DNA from: Tepidisphaeraceae bacterium | GTDB taxonomy: Bacteria; Planctomycetota; Phycisphaerae; Tepidisphaerales; Tepidisphaeraceae | Direction of reading: 5' to 3' | Length of the DNA stretch: 64,000 nt | NCBI GenBank assembly: GCA_035998445.1 | Contig: DASYHQ010000028.1 | Span: forward strand, 1-64,000 | Part shown: positions 41,141 through 49,470 of the stretch, in pieces | How the letters are laid out: each line of letters starts with the position of its first letter | How positions within the stretch are numbered: the stretch's first letter is position 1 | Notes under the pieces: generated by a model | The model's database searches: none | Told to the model about the DNA's origin: nothing | The model's input: the letters and a program-made list of their open reading frames with translations, nothing else | Translations under genes and position numbers: made by a program

Positions 41141-42325
41141 TTACTGGTTCATGTTGCCGCTGTTGGCCGAGCCCTGGCTCAGGGCCATCGCAACGTGATG
41201 GGCGAGGATGCGCTGGGCCTGAGCTTCCTGCTCGGGCCACTGGTCCTTCATGTTGGCGACCTGAGACAGCTGCGTGTTCAGGTTGTTGTGAAGGGTCTTG
41301 GCGTCGATGGAATCGGCGATGTCGACCTTCCACTCGCCACCCTCCTTCACGAGGTTCAGCGTGGTGGCGGGCATGCCGTTGCTGGCGGGCACGGTGTAGG
41401 TCGCGGTGTTACCGCTCATGTTGCCACCACCGGCCGGCTGCATCTGGCCACTGGCGGTCTGGGCGTTGGCGTCGCCGGTGGCGACCTCTTCCAAGCGCGG
41501 CGAGTCGGAGTTGCGCTGCACACCGTCGGCGGCAGGGCTGGACTCGGGCACGCCCTCGGCGCCTGAGCCGGGGGCGACGGCCACCCGATCGGCCGGGTCA
41601 CCGGCACCGGGAGGGGTCGCCGAGACGCGCGGCGCGGCGCGGTTCTCGGAGCCGATCGTCACGTTCTGCGCTTCGATCGGGTTCTGGTCGCTCGCCTGGC
41701 CACCGCTGGTAGCGCCGCCCGCGGGCTGGCTCATGTTGCCCGAGGCGGTCATGTTCCCGGTCTGACCACCAGCTTGGGCGTTCAACTGCCCGCCACCTTG
41801 CTGGTTCAGCGCCGCGGCGATGCTGTCGACCGACAGTTCACTGCCGTACTTCTCCTGCCATGCCGTGCGCAGCTGGCTGGCGGTCTGGTCGAGCTGCGAC
41901 GAGTCCGCGTTGGCGCCGGTAATGCGCTCTTGGTCGGCCGACGACAGCACCTTCGTGATCCCCATATCCGGGCTGACCGACGCGTGGGTCGCCTTGGCCA
42001 GCAATTGCTGCGGAGCCGAAGCCTGACCCTGCATGGCCTGCTTCTGTTGATCGTTCATCTGCTTCTGCTGGTCCTGCATCTGCTGCTGGCCCTGGCCCTG
42101 GCCCATTTGATTCTGATTCTGATTCTGATTCTGGCCGGACTGCTGCAGCGCGCCCGCTGGCACTTCTTTGGCGCGCGTGCCTTCCTTGTTGGTTGCGTTC
42201 TTATCAACCTCGATGTTTACCTCGGCGTTCTCCTGCGCATGCAGGTAGCTTGGTTGACCGAACGAGATCCAACCCGTGCCGGCGGCGATAATGGCGGTGG
42301 ACGCGAGGGCGGTGAACTTGCGCAT
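41141..42325 (-). CDS. Secreted Gln/Asn-rich protein, paralogue of 39982-41055
   Basis: The 394-residue product has a signal peptide (MRKFTALASTAIIAAGTGWI). A Gln/Met-rich stretch (QNQNQNQNQMGQGQGQQQMQ, about 68-105) may be disordered. LRTAWQEKYGSELSVDSIAA near 170-190 matches TWKEKYNTDFDIEDQ in the neighbour, and the end WKVDIADSIDAKTLHNNLNT with VANMKDQWPEQEAQAQ matches its end. The middle is Gly/Ala/Asn-rich. ATG 42325 has GGAAGGAG upstream; an in-frame extension lacks a ribosome site. The two genes are arranged in tandem and share two domains, so they arose by duplication. Function not recognised. Confidence 0.75.
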   Translation of the reverse strand: MRKFTALASTAIIAAGTGWISFGQPSYLHAQENAEVNIEVDKNATNKEGTRAKEVPAGALQQSGQNQNQNQNQMGQGQGQQQMQDQQKQMNDQQKQAMQGQASAPQQLLAKATHASVSPDMGITKVLSSADQERITGANADSSQLDQTASQLRTAWQEKYGSELSVDSIAAALNQQGGGQLNAQAGGQTGNMTASGNMSQPAGGATSGGQASDQNPIEAQNVTIGSENRAAPRVSATPPGAGDPADRVAVAPGSGAEGVPESSPAADGVQRNSDSPRLEEVATGDANAQTASGQMQPAGGGNMSGNTATYTVPASNGMPATTLNLVKEGGEWKVDIADSIDAKTLHNNLNTQLSQVANMKDQWPEQEAQAQRILAHHVAMALSQGSANSGNMNQ

Positions 42326-42624
42326 GGCAATGCTCCTTCCAAGACAGTTGTTCATTGACTCAGGCGACGGCAGTACCGCCACCAACGTGAGAGACCGATA
42401 ACGCAAAGGTCGGACCGCGCGGGCACTGGTCGCTCAGCTAACGGCTGAGAAATGGACCAATACCTTGCAAAAAGCGGGCTGAGCGATCGAAACAGGTGTG
42501 ATCAGGCTCACCGTAGCGGGACGGATTGCACCTATTTGGCGCGGCGGGGCATGGGAAAAGGATTACGGGACGTCAATCTGTCGGGCAAAACGCTTCCGTT
42601 GCGGTTGCAGGGGCACTCTTTACA

Positions 42625-44151
42625 ATGCCGCCCCGCACAAGGTCCCAAGTGAAGCCCATCAAAGACGACGCCACCCCCGCACACCCCGCTCCAGATATTC
42701 GAGACCAGCACCGGGGCGCCGGCCTTCGCCGAAGCATGGCTTTGGTGACGGTCGCGTGGCTGTTCGGGTCGGTATGGGTCACGACCACCTCCGGCGCGCC
42801 GCTGACGATGTTTGCCCAGGCGCTGCACCTGTCCCGGTTCGAGTTCGGCGTGCTGTCGGCGCTGCCGTTCCTAGCGTCACTGCTATCGCTGCCAGCCAGC
42901 GTGCTCATCGAGCGTACCGGCGCGCGCAAACTCATCTTCCAGGTCGGCCTGTATGGCCAGCGGTTGCTATGGTTCCCGATCGCGCTCGTGCCGATCTGGC
43001 TGTTGAGCCAGTACGGCGGCAAGGCTCAGGGGTTGGCGATCGGGCTGTTTCTGGTGCTGGTGCTGCTGATGCACTGCGGGCAGGCGGTGGGCGGGCCCGC
43101 GTGGATGAGCTGGATGGCCGACATCGTGCCCGACCGGGTGCGCGGGCGCTACTTCTCGAGACGCCGGCAGTTGGGCATCTTCTCTGCGTTGCCCGCGGCG
43201 CTGCTGGTGGGGTGGGTGCTGGACCGCTACGCCAGTGGCGGGAACGCCAACGACGCGACGGTGATGTCGGTCTGCGCCAAGATCTTCATCGTCGCAGCGA
43301 TTTTCGGCTTGTTGGACATCGTGCTGTTCCACTGGGTGCCGGCGGTGCCCAAGGCGCCCAAGCGAGGGGCACACCTGTTCCAGGCGCTGTCGCGGCCGCT
43401 GCGCGACCGGAACTTTCTGTGGTTTGCGGGTTTCGTGGCGACGCTGACGTTCGCGGTCAGCTTCATGGGCACGTTCGTCACGCTCTATGTGATCGAGGAG
43501 GCCAAGGTTAGCGGCAAGGGCACGCAGCTCATGCTGCTGGTCGCGCCACTGGCGGCGCAGTTGCTCGTGCTGCCACTTTGGGGGAGGGCGGTCGACCGCA
43601 TGGGCAAGAAGCCGGTGCTGAAGCTGTCGACGCTGGGCTTCGCGCCGGTGGCTGTCGGCTGGTGCTTTATGCACAGCGGCAACGTCTGGCTCGGCTACGT
43701 GCTGAGCGCGTTGGGGGCGGCGTTCTGGACGGGCGTGGAGATCGCCAACTTCAACTTCGTCATGCAGATGGCCGGCGGTGGCGACGACGACACCGCCAAC
43801 AACCGCGGCACGAGCTACGTCGCCGTGAACGCCGTCATCGTCAACATCGCCGGCTGTATGGGCGGGCTGGCCAGCGGGGCGATCGCCGAGCTGATGAAGG
43901 ACACGACGTTTCAACCGTTCGCGTTCATCCGGGCGCTGAACTACTACGACGTGCTGTTCCTGCTGAGCTTCGCGCTGCGCGTCATGGCGGTCGTGGTCTT
44001 CCTCCCGCACCTGCACGAGCCCACCGCCAAACGCGGCCGCGAGGCGCTGCGGTTCATGACGATCAACGTTTACAGCAATCTGTACAATCTGGTATTGCAG
44101 CCGGTGCGGTTGGTGCGGTCGGGCGGGAAGGGAAAGCGGAAAGATGATTGA
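42625..44151 (+). CDS. Major facilitator superfamily transporter
   Basis: The 508-residue polytopic protein has about 12 hydrophobic segments. The first loop motif is VLIERTGARKLIFQVGL, an altered form of the MFS G-x-x-x-D-R-x-G-R-R motif, and DIVPDRVRGRYFSRRRQL is the typical loop 4-5 sequence of drug- and sugar-like MFS members. GRAVDRMGKKPVLKLS is the second-half counterpart. Start at 42625 was chosen because the hydrophilic leader (MPPRTRSQVKPIKDD) begins there; upstream residues are not membrane-like. Direction and substrate unknown. Stands alone and is followed by a palindrome. Confidence 0.85.
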   Translation: MPPRTRSQVKPIKDDATPAHPAPDIRDQHRGAGLRRSMALVTVAWLFGSVWVTTTSGAPLTMFAQALHLSRFEFGVLSALPFLASLLSLPASVLIERTGARKLIFQVGLYGQRLLWFPIALVPIWLLSQYGGKAQGLAIGLFLVLVLLMHCGQAVGGPAWMSWMADIVPDRVRGRYFSRRRQLGIFSALPAALLVGWVLDRYASGGNANDATVMSVCAKIFIVAAIFGLLDIVLFHWVPAVPKAPKRGAHLFQALSRPLRDRNFLWFAGFVATLTFAVSFMGTFVTLYVIEEAKVSGKGTQLMLLVAPLAAQLLVLPLWGRAVDRMGKKPVLKLSTLGFAPVAVGWCFMHSGNVWLGYVLSALGAAFWTGVEIANFNFVMQMAGGGDDDTANNRGTSYVAVNAVIVNIAGCMGGLASGAIAELMKDTTFQPFAFIRALNYYDVLFLLSFALRVMAVVVFLPHLHEPTAKRGREALRFMTINVYSNLYNLVLQPVRLVRSGGKGKRKDD

Positions 44152-44162
44152 ACGTCGATTCC

Positions 44163-44302
44163 GCACGTAGCATGGGCGTCTCGCCCATGCCTGTGGATTG
44201 GAACAAGAAGCACGGTTAGTAGGGAGCCGCGCCGGCCGGGTCGTCCGAAGCAAATCGAGTTTGACTGCATCAACGGGCATGGGCGAGACGCCCATGCTAC
44301 GT
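44163..44302. repeat. CGTAGCATGGGCGTCTCGCC palindrome with long loop
   Basis: CGTAGCATGGGCGTCTCGCC near 44165 and GGCGAGACGCCCATGCTACG at 44282-44301 are perfect complements. The loop of about 95 bases has no gene. Confidence 0.8.
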
Positions 44303-44327
44303 GAAAGGCGCGGCGCGACCTTGGCGG

Positions 44328-44498
44328 TCAGAGGTCCTCGCCGTGCCTAACGCGTTCCGCCACGACGCGAAGCGAAAGCGATTGTACGCGGCGCACGGCT
44401 TCTTCGCGGGTCTGCCCGTACGCCAGCACACCGGGAAGTTCCGCGACCTCGGCGATCCACCGGCCGTCCACCTCGCGCTCGAGGTCGATCTTGAACAT
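44328..44498 (-). CDS. Orphan HicB-like antitoxin-fold protein
   Basis: The 56-residue product MFKIDLEREVDGRWIAEVAE then LPGVLAYGQTREEAVRRVQS is a HicB-type partial RNase H fold: 'G.W.A.v.elPGv...G.T.eEA...v'. No HicA toxin frame lies on either side, and no DNA-binding extension is present. The short form is common as stand-alone genes. The ATG at 44498 is inside a longer open frame but the fold begins exactly there. Whether it acts as an antitoxin is unknown. Confidence 0.7.
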   Translation of the reverse strand: MFKIDLEREVDGRWIAEVAELPGVLAYGQTREEAVRRVQSLSLRVVAERVRHGEDL

Positions 44499-44562
44499 AG
44501 AGAGACTATAACCGCGGGATTCGCCCGAGTGGTACGAAGGGACGGGATGGGCGACTAGACTG

Positions 44563-44937
44563 TCAACGGGCTTCGAGCGCGAGTCGATAGCTGGCCACCG
44601 ATTCCGTTTCGCACTGCATCGGATGGATGGTGAGCAATCTTCGCCAGTCGCCGACCTCTTGGTCATCCACGAGCACCTGCGGCTTTGGCAGGAACGCTAC
44701 GAAGTAGTGGTCGATCATCAACTCCTGTGCGATCGTCCTGGCGTACTCGCCACCACCCGAACTCCAGCAATACAGCACCGCACCGTCGGCATGCAATGAC
44801 CGAACGTGATCGATCGTCGCGCTGATCGGAATTCGCTTTGTTCCAACGGAGCGAATTAGAGTGTCGTCGACATCTACAAAAACAACGAGCGGGGGGTGTG
44901 GTCGATCGTTCGTCATAATGCAAACTTCAGATGCCAT
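44563..44937 (-). CDS. HAD-like phosphatase-fold protein
   Basis: The 124-residue product has the HAD motifs: VVFVDVDDTLIRS (nucleophile and second Asp), LYCWSSGGGEYA (motif II Ser) and KPQVLVDDQEV with the acidic pair of motif IV. It is short and lacks a cap. A start at Met 8 (44916) is equally possible. Its start is just 5 bases from the stop of the DegT gene, same strand, so it may be co-transcribed with it. Reaction not predictable. Confidence 0.65.
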   Translation of the reverse strand: MASEVCIMTNDRPHPPLVVFVDVDDTLIRSVGTKRIPISATIDHVRSLHADGAVLYCWSSGGGEYARTIAQELMIDHYFVAFLPKPQVLVDDQEVGDWRRLLTIHPMQCETESVASYRLALEAR

Positions 44938-44941
44938 CGGT

Positions 44942-46090
44942 CTAGAACCGCCTATCTTTCCGGCCCGTTAGCACCTTATCGATCGCCTGTTCCAACTCGT
45001 CGCAAACGCGGTTCACGTCGCGGGTGCTCAATGCGCCGTAGAACGGCAGCGCTAGCGTCCGGGCGGCGACGTACTCGCAGACGGGGAAGTCGCCGTCCTT
45101 GTGACCGGTGGCTTCGGCCATGTAGGGCTGAAGGTGAATGGGGGGGAAGTAGTTGTTGCAGCCAATGCCCTCGGCCCGCAGTTCCTGCATCACGGCGTCG
45201 CGATCGCCGGGCTCGAAGAGGTCGTTGAGGCGTACGACGAAGACGAACCAGCTCATGTGCGTTTCGTCATCCAGGGTCGGCAGGATCAGGTACTTGTTGG
45301 TCATTAGCCGTTCCATGTAGACATGGGCGACTTGACGGCGTTTTTCGAGAATTTCATCCAACCGGCTCACCTGCGCCACGCCCAAGGCGGCGTTGATCTC
45401 GCTTAACCGGTAGTTGTAGCCGAGCCGCTGGTGCGCCAGCCACGCCATGCCCTCGCGGCCCTGGTTGCGCAGCGCCCGGCAAGTGGCGGCGAAGGTGTCG
45501 TCGTCGGTGACGATCATCCCGCCTTCACCCGTGGTGATCTGCTTGTTGGGGTAGAACGCGTAGACGCCCGCCCGGCCGAACGAGCCGATCGGCCGTTCAC
45601 CGCTGTGCCCACCGAAGCCTTCGCAGCAGTCCTCGATCAGCGTCAGCTCATGCCGGCGGGCAATCTGTTCAACCTCGAGCATTCCACCGGGGTGACCGAA
45701 GCATTCGACGGCGACGATCGCCTTGGTCTTGGGCGTAATGGCGGCCTCAAGCTTGTCGACGTCGACGTTCATCGTCAGCGGGTCAATGTCAACGAAGACC
45801 GGCTTGGCCCCGACGAACAGGATGCAGTTGGCCGACGCCACGAACGAGAAGGGCGTGGTCAGCACTTCATCACCAGGCCCGATGTTGGCTGCCAGCATGG
45901 CAAGGTGCAGTCCACTGGTGCCACTGTTGACGCCGATGCCATGCTGCCGGCCAGCGACCTTGGCGCAGGCGCGCTCGAACTCGACCAGCTTCGGGCCAAT
46001 GGACAGCGTCGTGCCGTGCAGCACGTCCACGACGGCGTCGATCTCGATTTGCGTGATGTCGGGCTGGGAGAGGGGGATGGGGGAGGGCAT
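44942..46090 (-). CDS. DegT/DnrJ/EryC1/StrS-family sugar aminotransferase
   Basis: The 382-residue PLP enzyme transfers an amino group to a nucleotide keto-sugar, usually for lipopolysaccharide or glycan building. IPLSQPDITQIEIDAVVDVL is the family start; VNSGTSGLHLAMLAANIGPG, TPFSFVASANCILFVGAKPV, ECFGHPGGM, IEDCCEGFGGHSG and the PLP Lys in FYPNKQITTGEGGM follow. The ATG at 46090 gives the family start; upstream in-frame codons run through a palindrome and are rejected. It is followed within 5 bases by the HAD-like gene. No other sugar biosynthesis gene is nearby. Confidence 0.93.
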   Translation of the reverse strand: MPSPIPLSQPDITQIEIDAVVDVLHGTTLSIGPKLVEFERACAKVAGRQHGIGVNSGTSGLHLAMLAANIGPGDEVLTTPFSFVASANCILFVGAKPVFVDIDPLTMNVDVDKLEAAITPKTKAIVAVECFGHPGGMLEVEQIARRHELTLIEDCCEGFGGHSGERPIGSFGRAGVYAFYPNKQITTGEGGMIVTDDDTFAATCRALRNQGREGMAWLAHQRLGYNYRLSEINAALGVAQVSRLDEILEKRRQVAHVYMERLMTNKYLILPTLDDETHMSWFVFVVRLNDLFEPGDRDAVMQELRAEGIGCNNYFPPIHLQPYMAEATGHKDGDFPVCEYVAARTLALPFYGALSTRDVNRVCDELEQAIDKVLTGRKDRRF

Positions 46091-46156
46091 GGGCAATTCC
46101 AGAAAGTTCGTGCGTCTAATCCTGCTCCTCTCCCGGCGCATGGGGAGAGGGTCACT

Positions 46157-46263
46157 CGTGTCATCCCGATGGGAGCCTAAGGCGACCTGAGGGATCTCGA
46201 TGGACGGACGGTGCTCGGCCATTGGGAGATCCCTCAGGTCGGCAAGCCTCCATCGGGATGACA
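46157..46263. repeat. GTCATCCCGAT...CCTGAGGGATCTC palindrome, second copy
   Basis: The same family as 39712-39815, with GTGTCATCCCGATGGGAGCC left and CTCCATCGGGATGACA right. It lies between the divergent aminotransferase and ABC exporter genes. Confidence 0.8.
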
Positions 46264-46316
46264 ACCGCGGGCATCTTCATCACTACCGAATCGCCCGTTC
46301 GTCGGTGTCGGTGGCT

Positions 46317-46344
46317 TTGGGATTTGGCGGCCGGCCATTATACT
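46317..46344 (+). promoter_or_regulatory. Possible sigma-70-type promoter of the ABC exporter
   Basis: TTGGGA at 46317-46322 and TATACT at 46339-46344 are 16 bases apart and about 55 bases upstream of the ATG. The -10 is good and the -35 weak. Confidence 0.4.
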
Positions 46345-46400
46345 TTCCGGTCCTCCTCGTCCGATAACCCTCATGTTATCGACTGAAAGGTCATTGCCTC

Positions 46401-48545
46401 ATGAGTCACGAGTCTCGTCGCAAAAAAGACAAGTCCCTGCGCAATTTCGGGCGTGCGTGCCGGTTTCTGTGGCCGTACCGCAGGACGGTGATCATTTCGA
46501 TCATCTGCGCGCTCTTCGTCGGCGTGGCGTTCACCGGTGGCATCACGGCGATGCTGCCGATCATGCGCGTGCTGCTGAACAACCAGACTGTGGCGGAATG
46601 GGCGAACGGGCAGATCGCCGAGAAGCGGCTGGGCGTCCAACTGTCCGACGACACCGCCGACGTGCGGGTGCTGCGCGTTGAGGACGGCAGCCCCGCCGAC
46701 CGAGCAGGGCTGAAGCCGACGGACATCGTGTCGGCCGAGACCGATACCGGCCAAGAGCGCCGCAACAAACTGAAGTACTTAGCGGACCCATCCGTTCAGC
46801 AGGCGACCGTCGCCGACAAACTGGTCAACCTGGAACCCGCGCCGGCCTACCTGAACCTGAGCGGCAACATCGCGGCCAAGTTCCCCGAACGGCCGCTGTA
46901 CGCGATCGCGGTGGCGTTCGGCATCATCGCGGTCATCACCACGATCGGGAACGTCATCCGCTTCTTCCAAGAATACCTCGCCGACCGGGCCGCCATTCTT
47001 GCGGTGCGCGACATCCGGCGGCACCTGTACGACCACGTGCTGCACGTGCCGATGTCGTTCTTCGGACAAAAGGGGACCAGCGACGTCACCAGCCGACTGG
47101 TCACCGATGCGCAGGGCCTGCAGGAAGGTTTCCGCCTCGTGTTGGGCCAAAGCATTCAGGAACCGATCAAGGTCGCGTTCGCGCTGGGACTGGCACTGTT
47201 TCTCAGTTGGAAGCTGACGCTCTTCATCGTGCTGTTCGGGCCGATCATGTTCCTGATCATCAAGAAGTTCGGCAAGAAGATGCGCCGCGCCAGCCGCGAG
47301 GCCATGGCCAAGTCGTCGAGCATGCTGGGACAGATCGAAGGGACGCTGATCGGCATAAGAGTCGTGAAGGGCGCCAACGCCGAGCGGTTCGAGCGCCGGC
47401 GCTACGCGGGCATTATGGGTCAGCTGAGCGTCGAGCAGCTCCGCATGAGCCGCTACGACGCGCTGAGCTCGCCGATCATCGAGACGCTGTCGCTGTTCGT
47501 CATCGGCGGGGTGGTGCTGTTCGCATCGTACCTCGTGCTGGAGGCGCACACGCTCGAGAAGACGACCTTCTTCCTCGTGATGGTCTGCCTAGGTGGCATT
47601 GGTGAGAGCCTGAGGCGGACGAGCAAGGTGAATAACCTTTTGCAGCGATCGAACGCCGCCGCGACGCGCATTTTTGAGACGATTGACTTGCCGTCGGAGA
47701 AGTCGCGCACGGAGGAGGAAAAGGCCCTGCCGCGCGTGCGGCTCAAGCCGATCACGCAGGAAGTGCGGTTCGAGAACATCAGCTTCACCTACCCCGGCGC
47801 CACGACGCCGGCGTTGGTCGACGTCAGCCTGGCGGTGCCCAAGGGCAAGAGCGTTGCGGTCGTGGGGCGCAACGGCAGTGGCAAGACGACCCTGCTGGCG
47901 CTGCTGCCGCGTTTTTACGACCCCACGCTGGGGCGGGTTTCGATCGATGGCGTCGACGTGCGCAACGTCACCCGCAACAGCCTCCGTGACCAGATCAGCC
48001 TGGTGACGCAGGACAGCGTGATTTTCCCCGGCACCGTCGCCGAGAACGTCGCCTACGGCCACCCACTGGCGCACCTGCTGCGGTCAACGACGCCCCGGGC
48101 GCTCGCCACGACGCGCCAATTGCGTGCTGATGTCGAAAACGCCGCCAAGCGGGCGTTTGCCCACGAGTTCATCCTGGAAAAGAACGGCGGGTACGACCAC
48201 TTCCTCGACGGGTTGGGGGGTGGGCTCTCCGGCGGTCAGAAGCAGCGCCTGAACATCGCCCGCGCCATCCTACGGCAGTCGCCGATCCTGATTCTCGACG
48301 AGGCCACCAGTCAGGTGGATGCTGAGAGCGAACACTTGATCCAGCAGGCGATCGAAAGCCTGATGCACGAGCGTACCACGTTCGTCATTGCCCACCGCTT
48401 CAGCACCATCATGTCGGCCGACACGATTGTGGTGATGGACAAGGGTCGCATCGTCGGCCAGGGCAAGCATGACGAACTGCTGGAGACGTGCAAAACCTAC
48501 GCGCAGCTGTACGAACGCCAACTGTTCGGTGGCACCGGCGCGTAA
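46401..48545 (+). CDS. MsbA-like ABC exporter with PDZ-like insertion in the first outer loop
   Basis: The 714-residue half-transporter fuses six membrane helices to an ATPase. Walker A is GRNGSGKTT (about 489), the signature LSGGQKQR (about 609) and Walker B ILILDEATS (about 629), with the switch His in VIAHRFST. It is about 130 residues longer than typical MsbA. The extra is mostly between helices 1 and 2 (about 56-160): LGVQLSDDTADVRVLRVEDG and SPADRAGLKPTDIVSAE, which match the first half of a PDZ domain. PDZ domains bind protein C-termini or loops, so the outer loop may hold a partner. GAAAGG precedes the ATG. Lipid or glycolipid export is the family norm; the substrate here is unknown. 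Confidence 0.9.
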   Translation: MSHESRRKKDKSLRNFGRACRFLWPYRRTVIISIICALFVGVAFTGGITAMLPIMRVLLNNQTVAEWANGQIAEKRLGVQLSDDTADVRVLRVEDGSPADRAGLKPTDIVSAETDTGQERRNKLKYLADPSVQQATVADKLVNLEPAPAYLNLSGNIAAKFPERPLYAIAVAFGIIAVITTIGNVIRFFQEYLADRAAILAVRDIRRHLYDHVLHVPMSFFGQKGTSDVTSRLVTDAQGLQEGFRLVLGQSIQEPIKVAFALGLALFLSWKLTLFIVLFGPIMFLIIKKFGKKMRRASREAMAKSSSMLGQIEGTLIGIRVVKGANAERFERRRYAGIMGQLSVEQLRMSRYDALSSPIIETLSLFVIGGVVLFASYLVLEAHTLEKTTFFLVMVCLGGIGESLRRTSKVNNLLQRSNAAATRIFETIDLPSEKSRTEEEKALPRVRLKPITQEVRFENISFTYPGATTPALVDVSLAVPKGKSVAVVGRNGSGKTTLLALLPRFYDPTLGRVSIDGVDVRNVTRNSLRDQISLVTQDSVIFPGTVAENVAYGHPLAHLLRSTTPRALATTRQLRADVENAAKRAFAHEFILEKNGGYDHFLDGLGGGLSGGQKQRLNIARAILRQSPILILDEATSQVDAESEHLIQQAIESLMHERTTFVIAHRFSTIMSADTIVVMDKGRIVGQGKHDELLETCKTYAQLYERQLFGGTGA

Positions 48546-48580
48546 GCCTTTCATCGCAAACTAGCGCAACGCTCAACTCG

Positions 48581-48664
48581 TCATCCTGAGGTACCTCGAA
48601 GGATCTATTTCTCCGACGTCGGGGGAGGAAAGAGATCTTTCGGAGTACCTCAGGATGACGGAGA
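48581..48664. repeat. GTCATCCTGAGGTAC palindrome
   Basis: GTCATCCTGAGGTACCTCGA on the left and GAGTACCTCAGGATGAC on the right pair. It lies between convergent genes and is a relative of the elements at 39712 and 46157. Confidence 0.8.
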
Positions 48665-48669
48665 AGTAC

Positions 48670-49074
48670 CTAGGTTGCCGTGGACGAATGCCGCGCCGGT
48701 GGGTCGCTTGCGGGGAACGATTCCATCGACATCTCGTCGACCTCATCTTCGGGTGACTGGTTCGACTGACTGTGGTCGTCGTGCTGGAACGATGGCGACG
48801 CGTTGACGTCGCGCTCCTTGGCGGCCCGTTCCCAGCTACCGCACGCCACGCGATCAATGAGGCTACGGCCCGTGAACCCGCGGTAGACGAGACACGCGCC
48901 CAGCGCGATCGCGCCCAGCCCGAAAAAGCCCCGCTGCTTCACGCCCCACAGTGCCGTGTACAAACCACCCGCAGCAAAAAGCGTAGTGGTGGCGGGATCG
49001 ACCTCTTCCTGCCGCATGGTGACGTACTGATCGCCGACCTTCTTCACGATGTATCGCGGGGTGGAACTCGCCAT
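48670..49074 (-). CDS. Small membrane protein with DUF2892-like core
   Basis: The 134-residue product has TTLFAAGGLYTALWGVKQRG and FFGLGAIALGACLVYRGFTG (about 31-72) as two membrane helices in a YgaP/DUF2892-like arrangement. The C-terminal EMSMESFPASDPPA resembles the 'ESFPASDPPA' motif found at the end of many unrelated small bacterial proteins. ATG 49074 follows GGAG at 8 bases; the longer frame has no ribosome site. It is convergent with the ABC exporter gene. No function known. Confidence 0.65.
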   Translation of the reverse strand: MASSTPRYIVKKVGDQYVTMRQEEVDPATTTLFAAGGLYTALWGVKQRGFFGLGAIALGACLVYRGFTGRSLIDRVACGSWERAAKERDVNASPSFQHDDHSQSNQSPEDEVDEMSMESFPASDPPARHSSTAT

Positions 49075-49297
49075 GATGTTGCTCCTTATTTCCGAACTGA
49101 CTTCGTTTGGAATCATAGTTTGAGCAAAACGTGGACCAACCCACCGGACTCATTGCAAAGCGGGTTCATCCACATCGGTAAGCCGAATTGTCACGTTTTC
49201 GCAGCGAGTGCGTCGCGAAACACAGGCACAAAGAACCCACCAACGAAATGTGGACTGCCTCAATGTTTTTCGTCTTGTCAAGAAATAAAATTGGAAT

Positions 49298-49326
49298 TTG
49301 CAACTTTAATTTTGGTGGGGTAGAGT
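49298..49326 (+). promoter_or_regulatory. Probable promoter of the first surface protein gene
   Basis: TTGCAA (49298-49303), 17 bases, TAGAGT (49321-49326), in the only AT-rich stretch of the intergenic region 49075-49470, about 145 bases before the ATG. No gene is supported in that gap. Confidence 0.45.
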
Positions 49327-49470
49327 GTGCTTGTGGTGTGTAACGCCTAATGCGTTTGCACCTGAGCCCGCTCGGGGAGGGGGCCGTCCGCTTTACCCAT
49401 GTCACAAATTACGGGGTTCCGTGATGCTACGGGTGGGTGGTGCGTGGGTCGTCGACTCAAGGGAGCAACC

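Noticed and set aside
44328-46090. Phage or defence island around the HicB-like, HAD-like and DegT genes
   Set aside because: No integrase, restriction, CRISPR or phage gene is present; the genes are ordinary housekeeping or glycan types.
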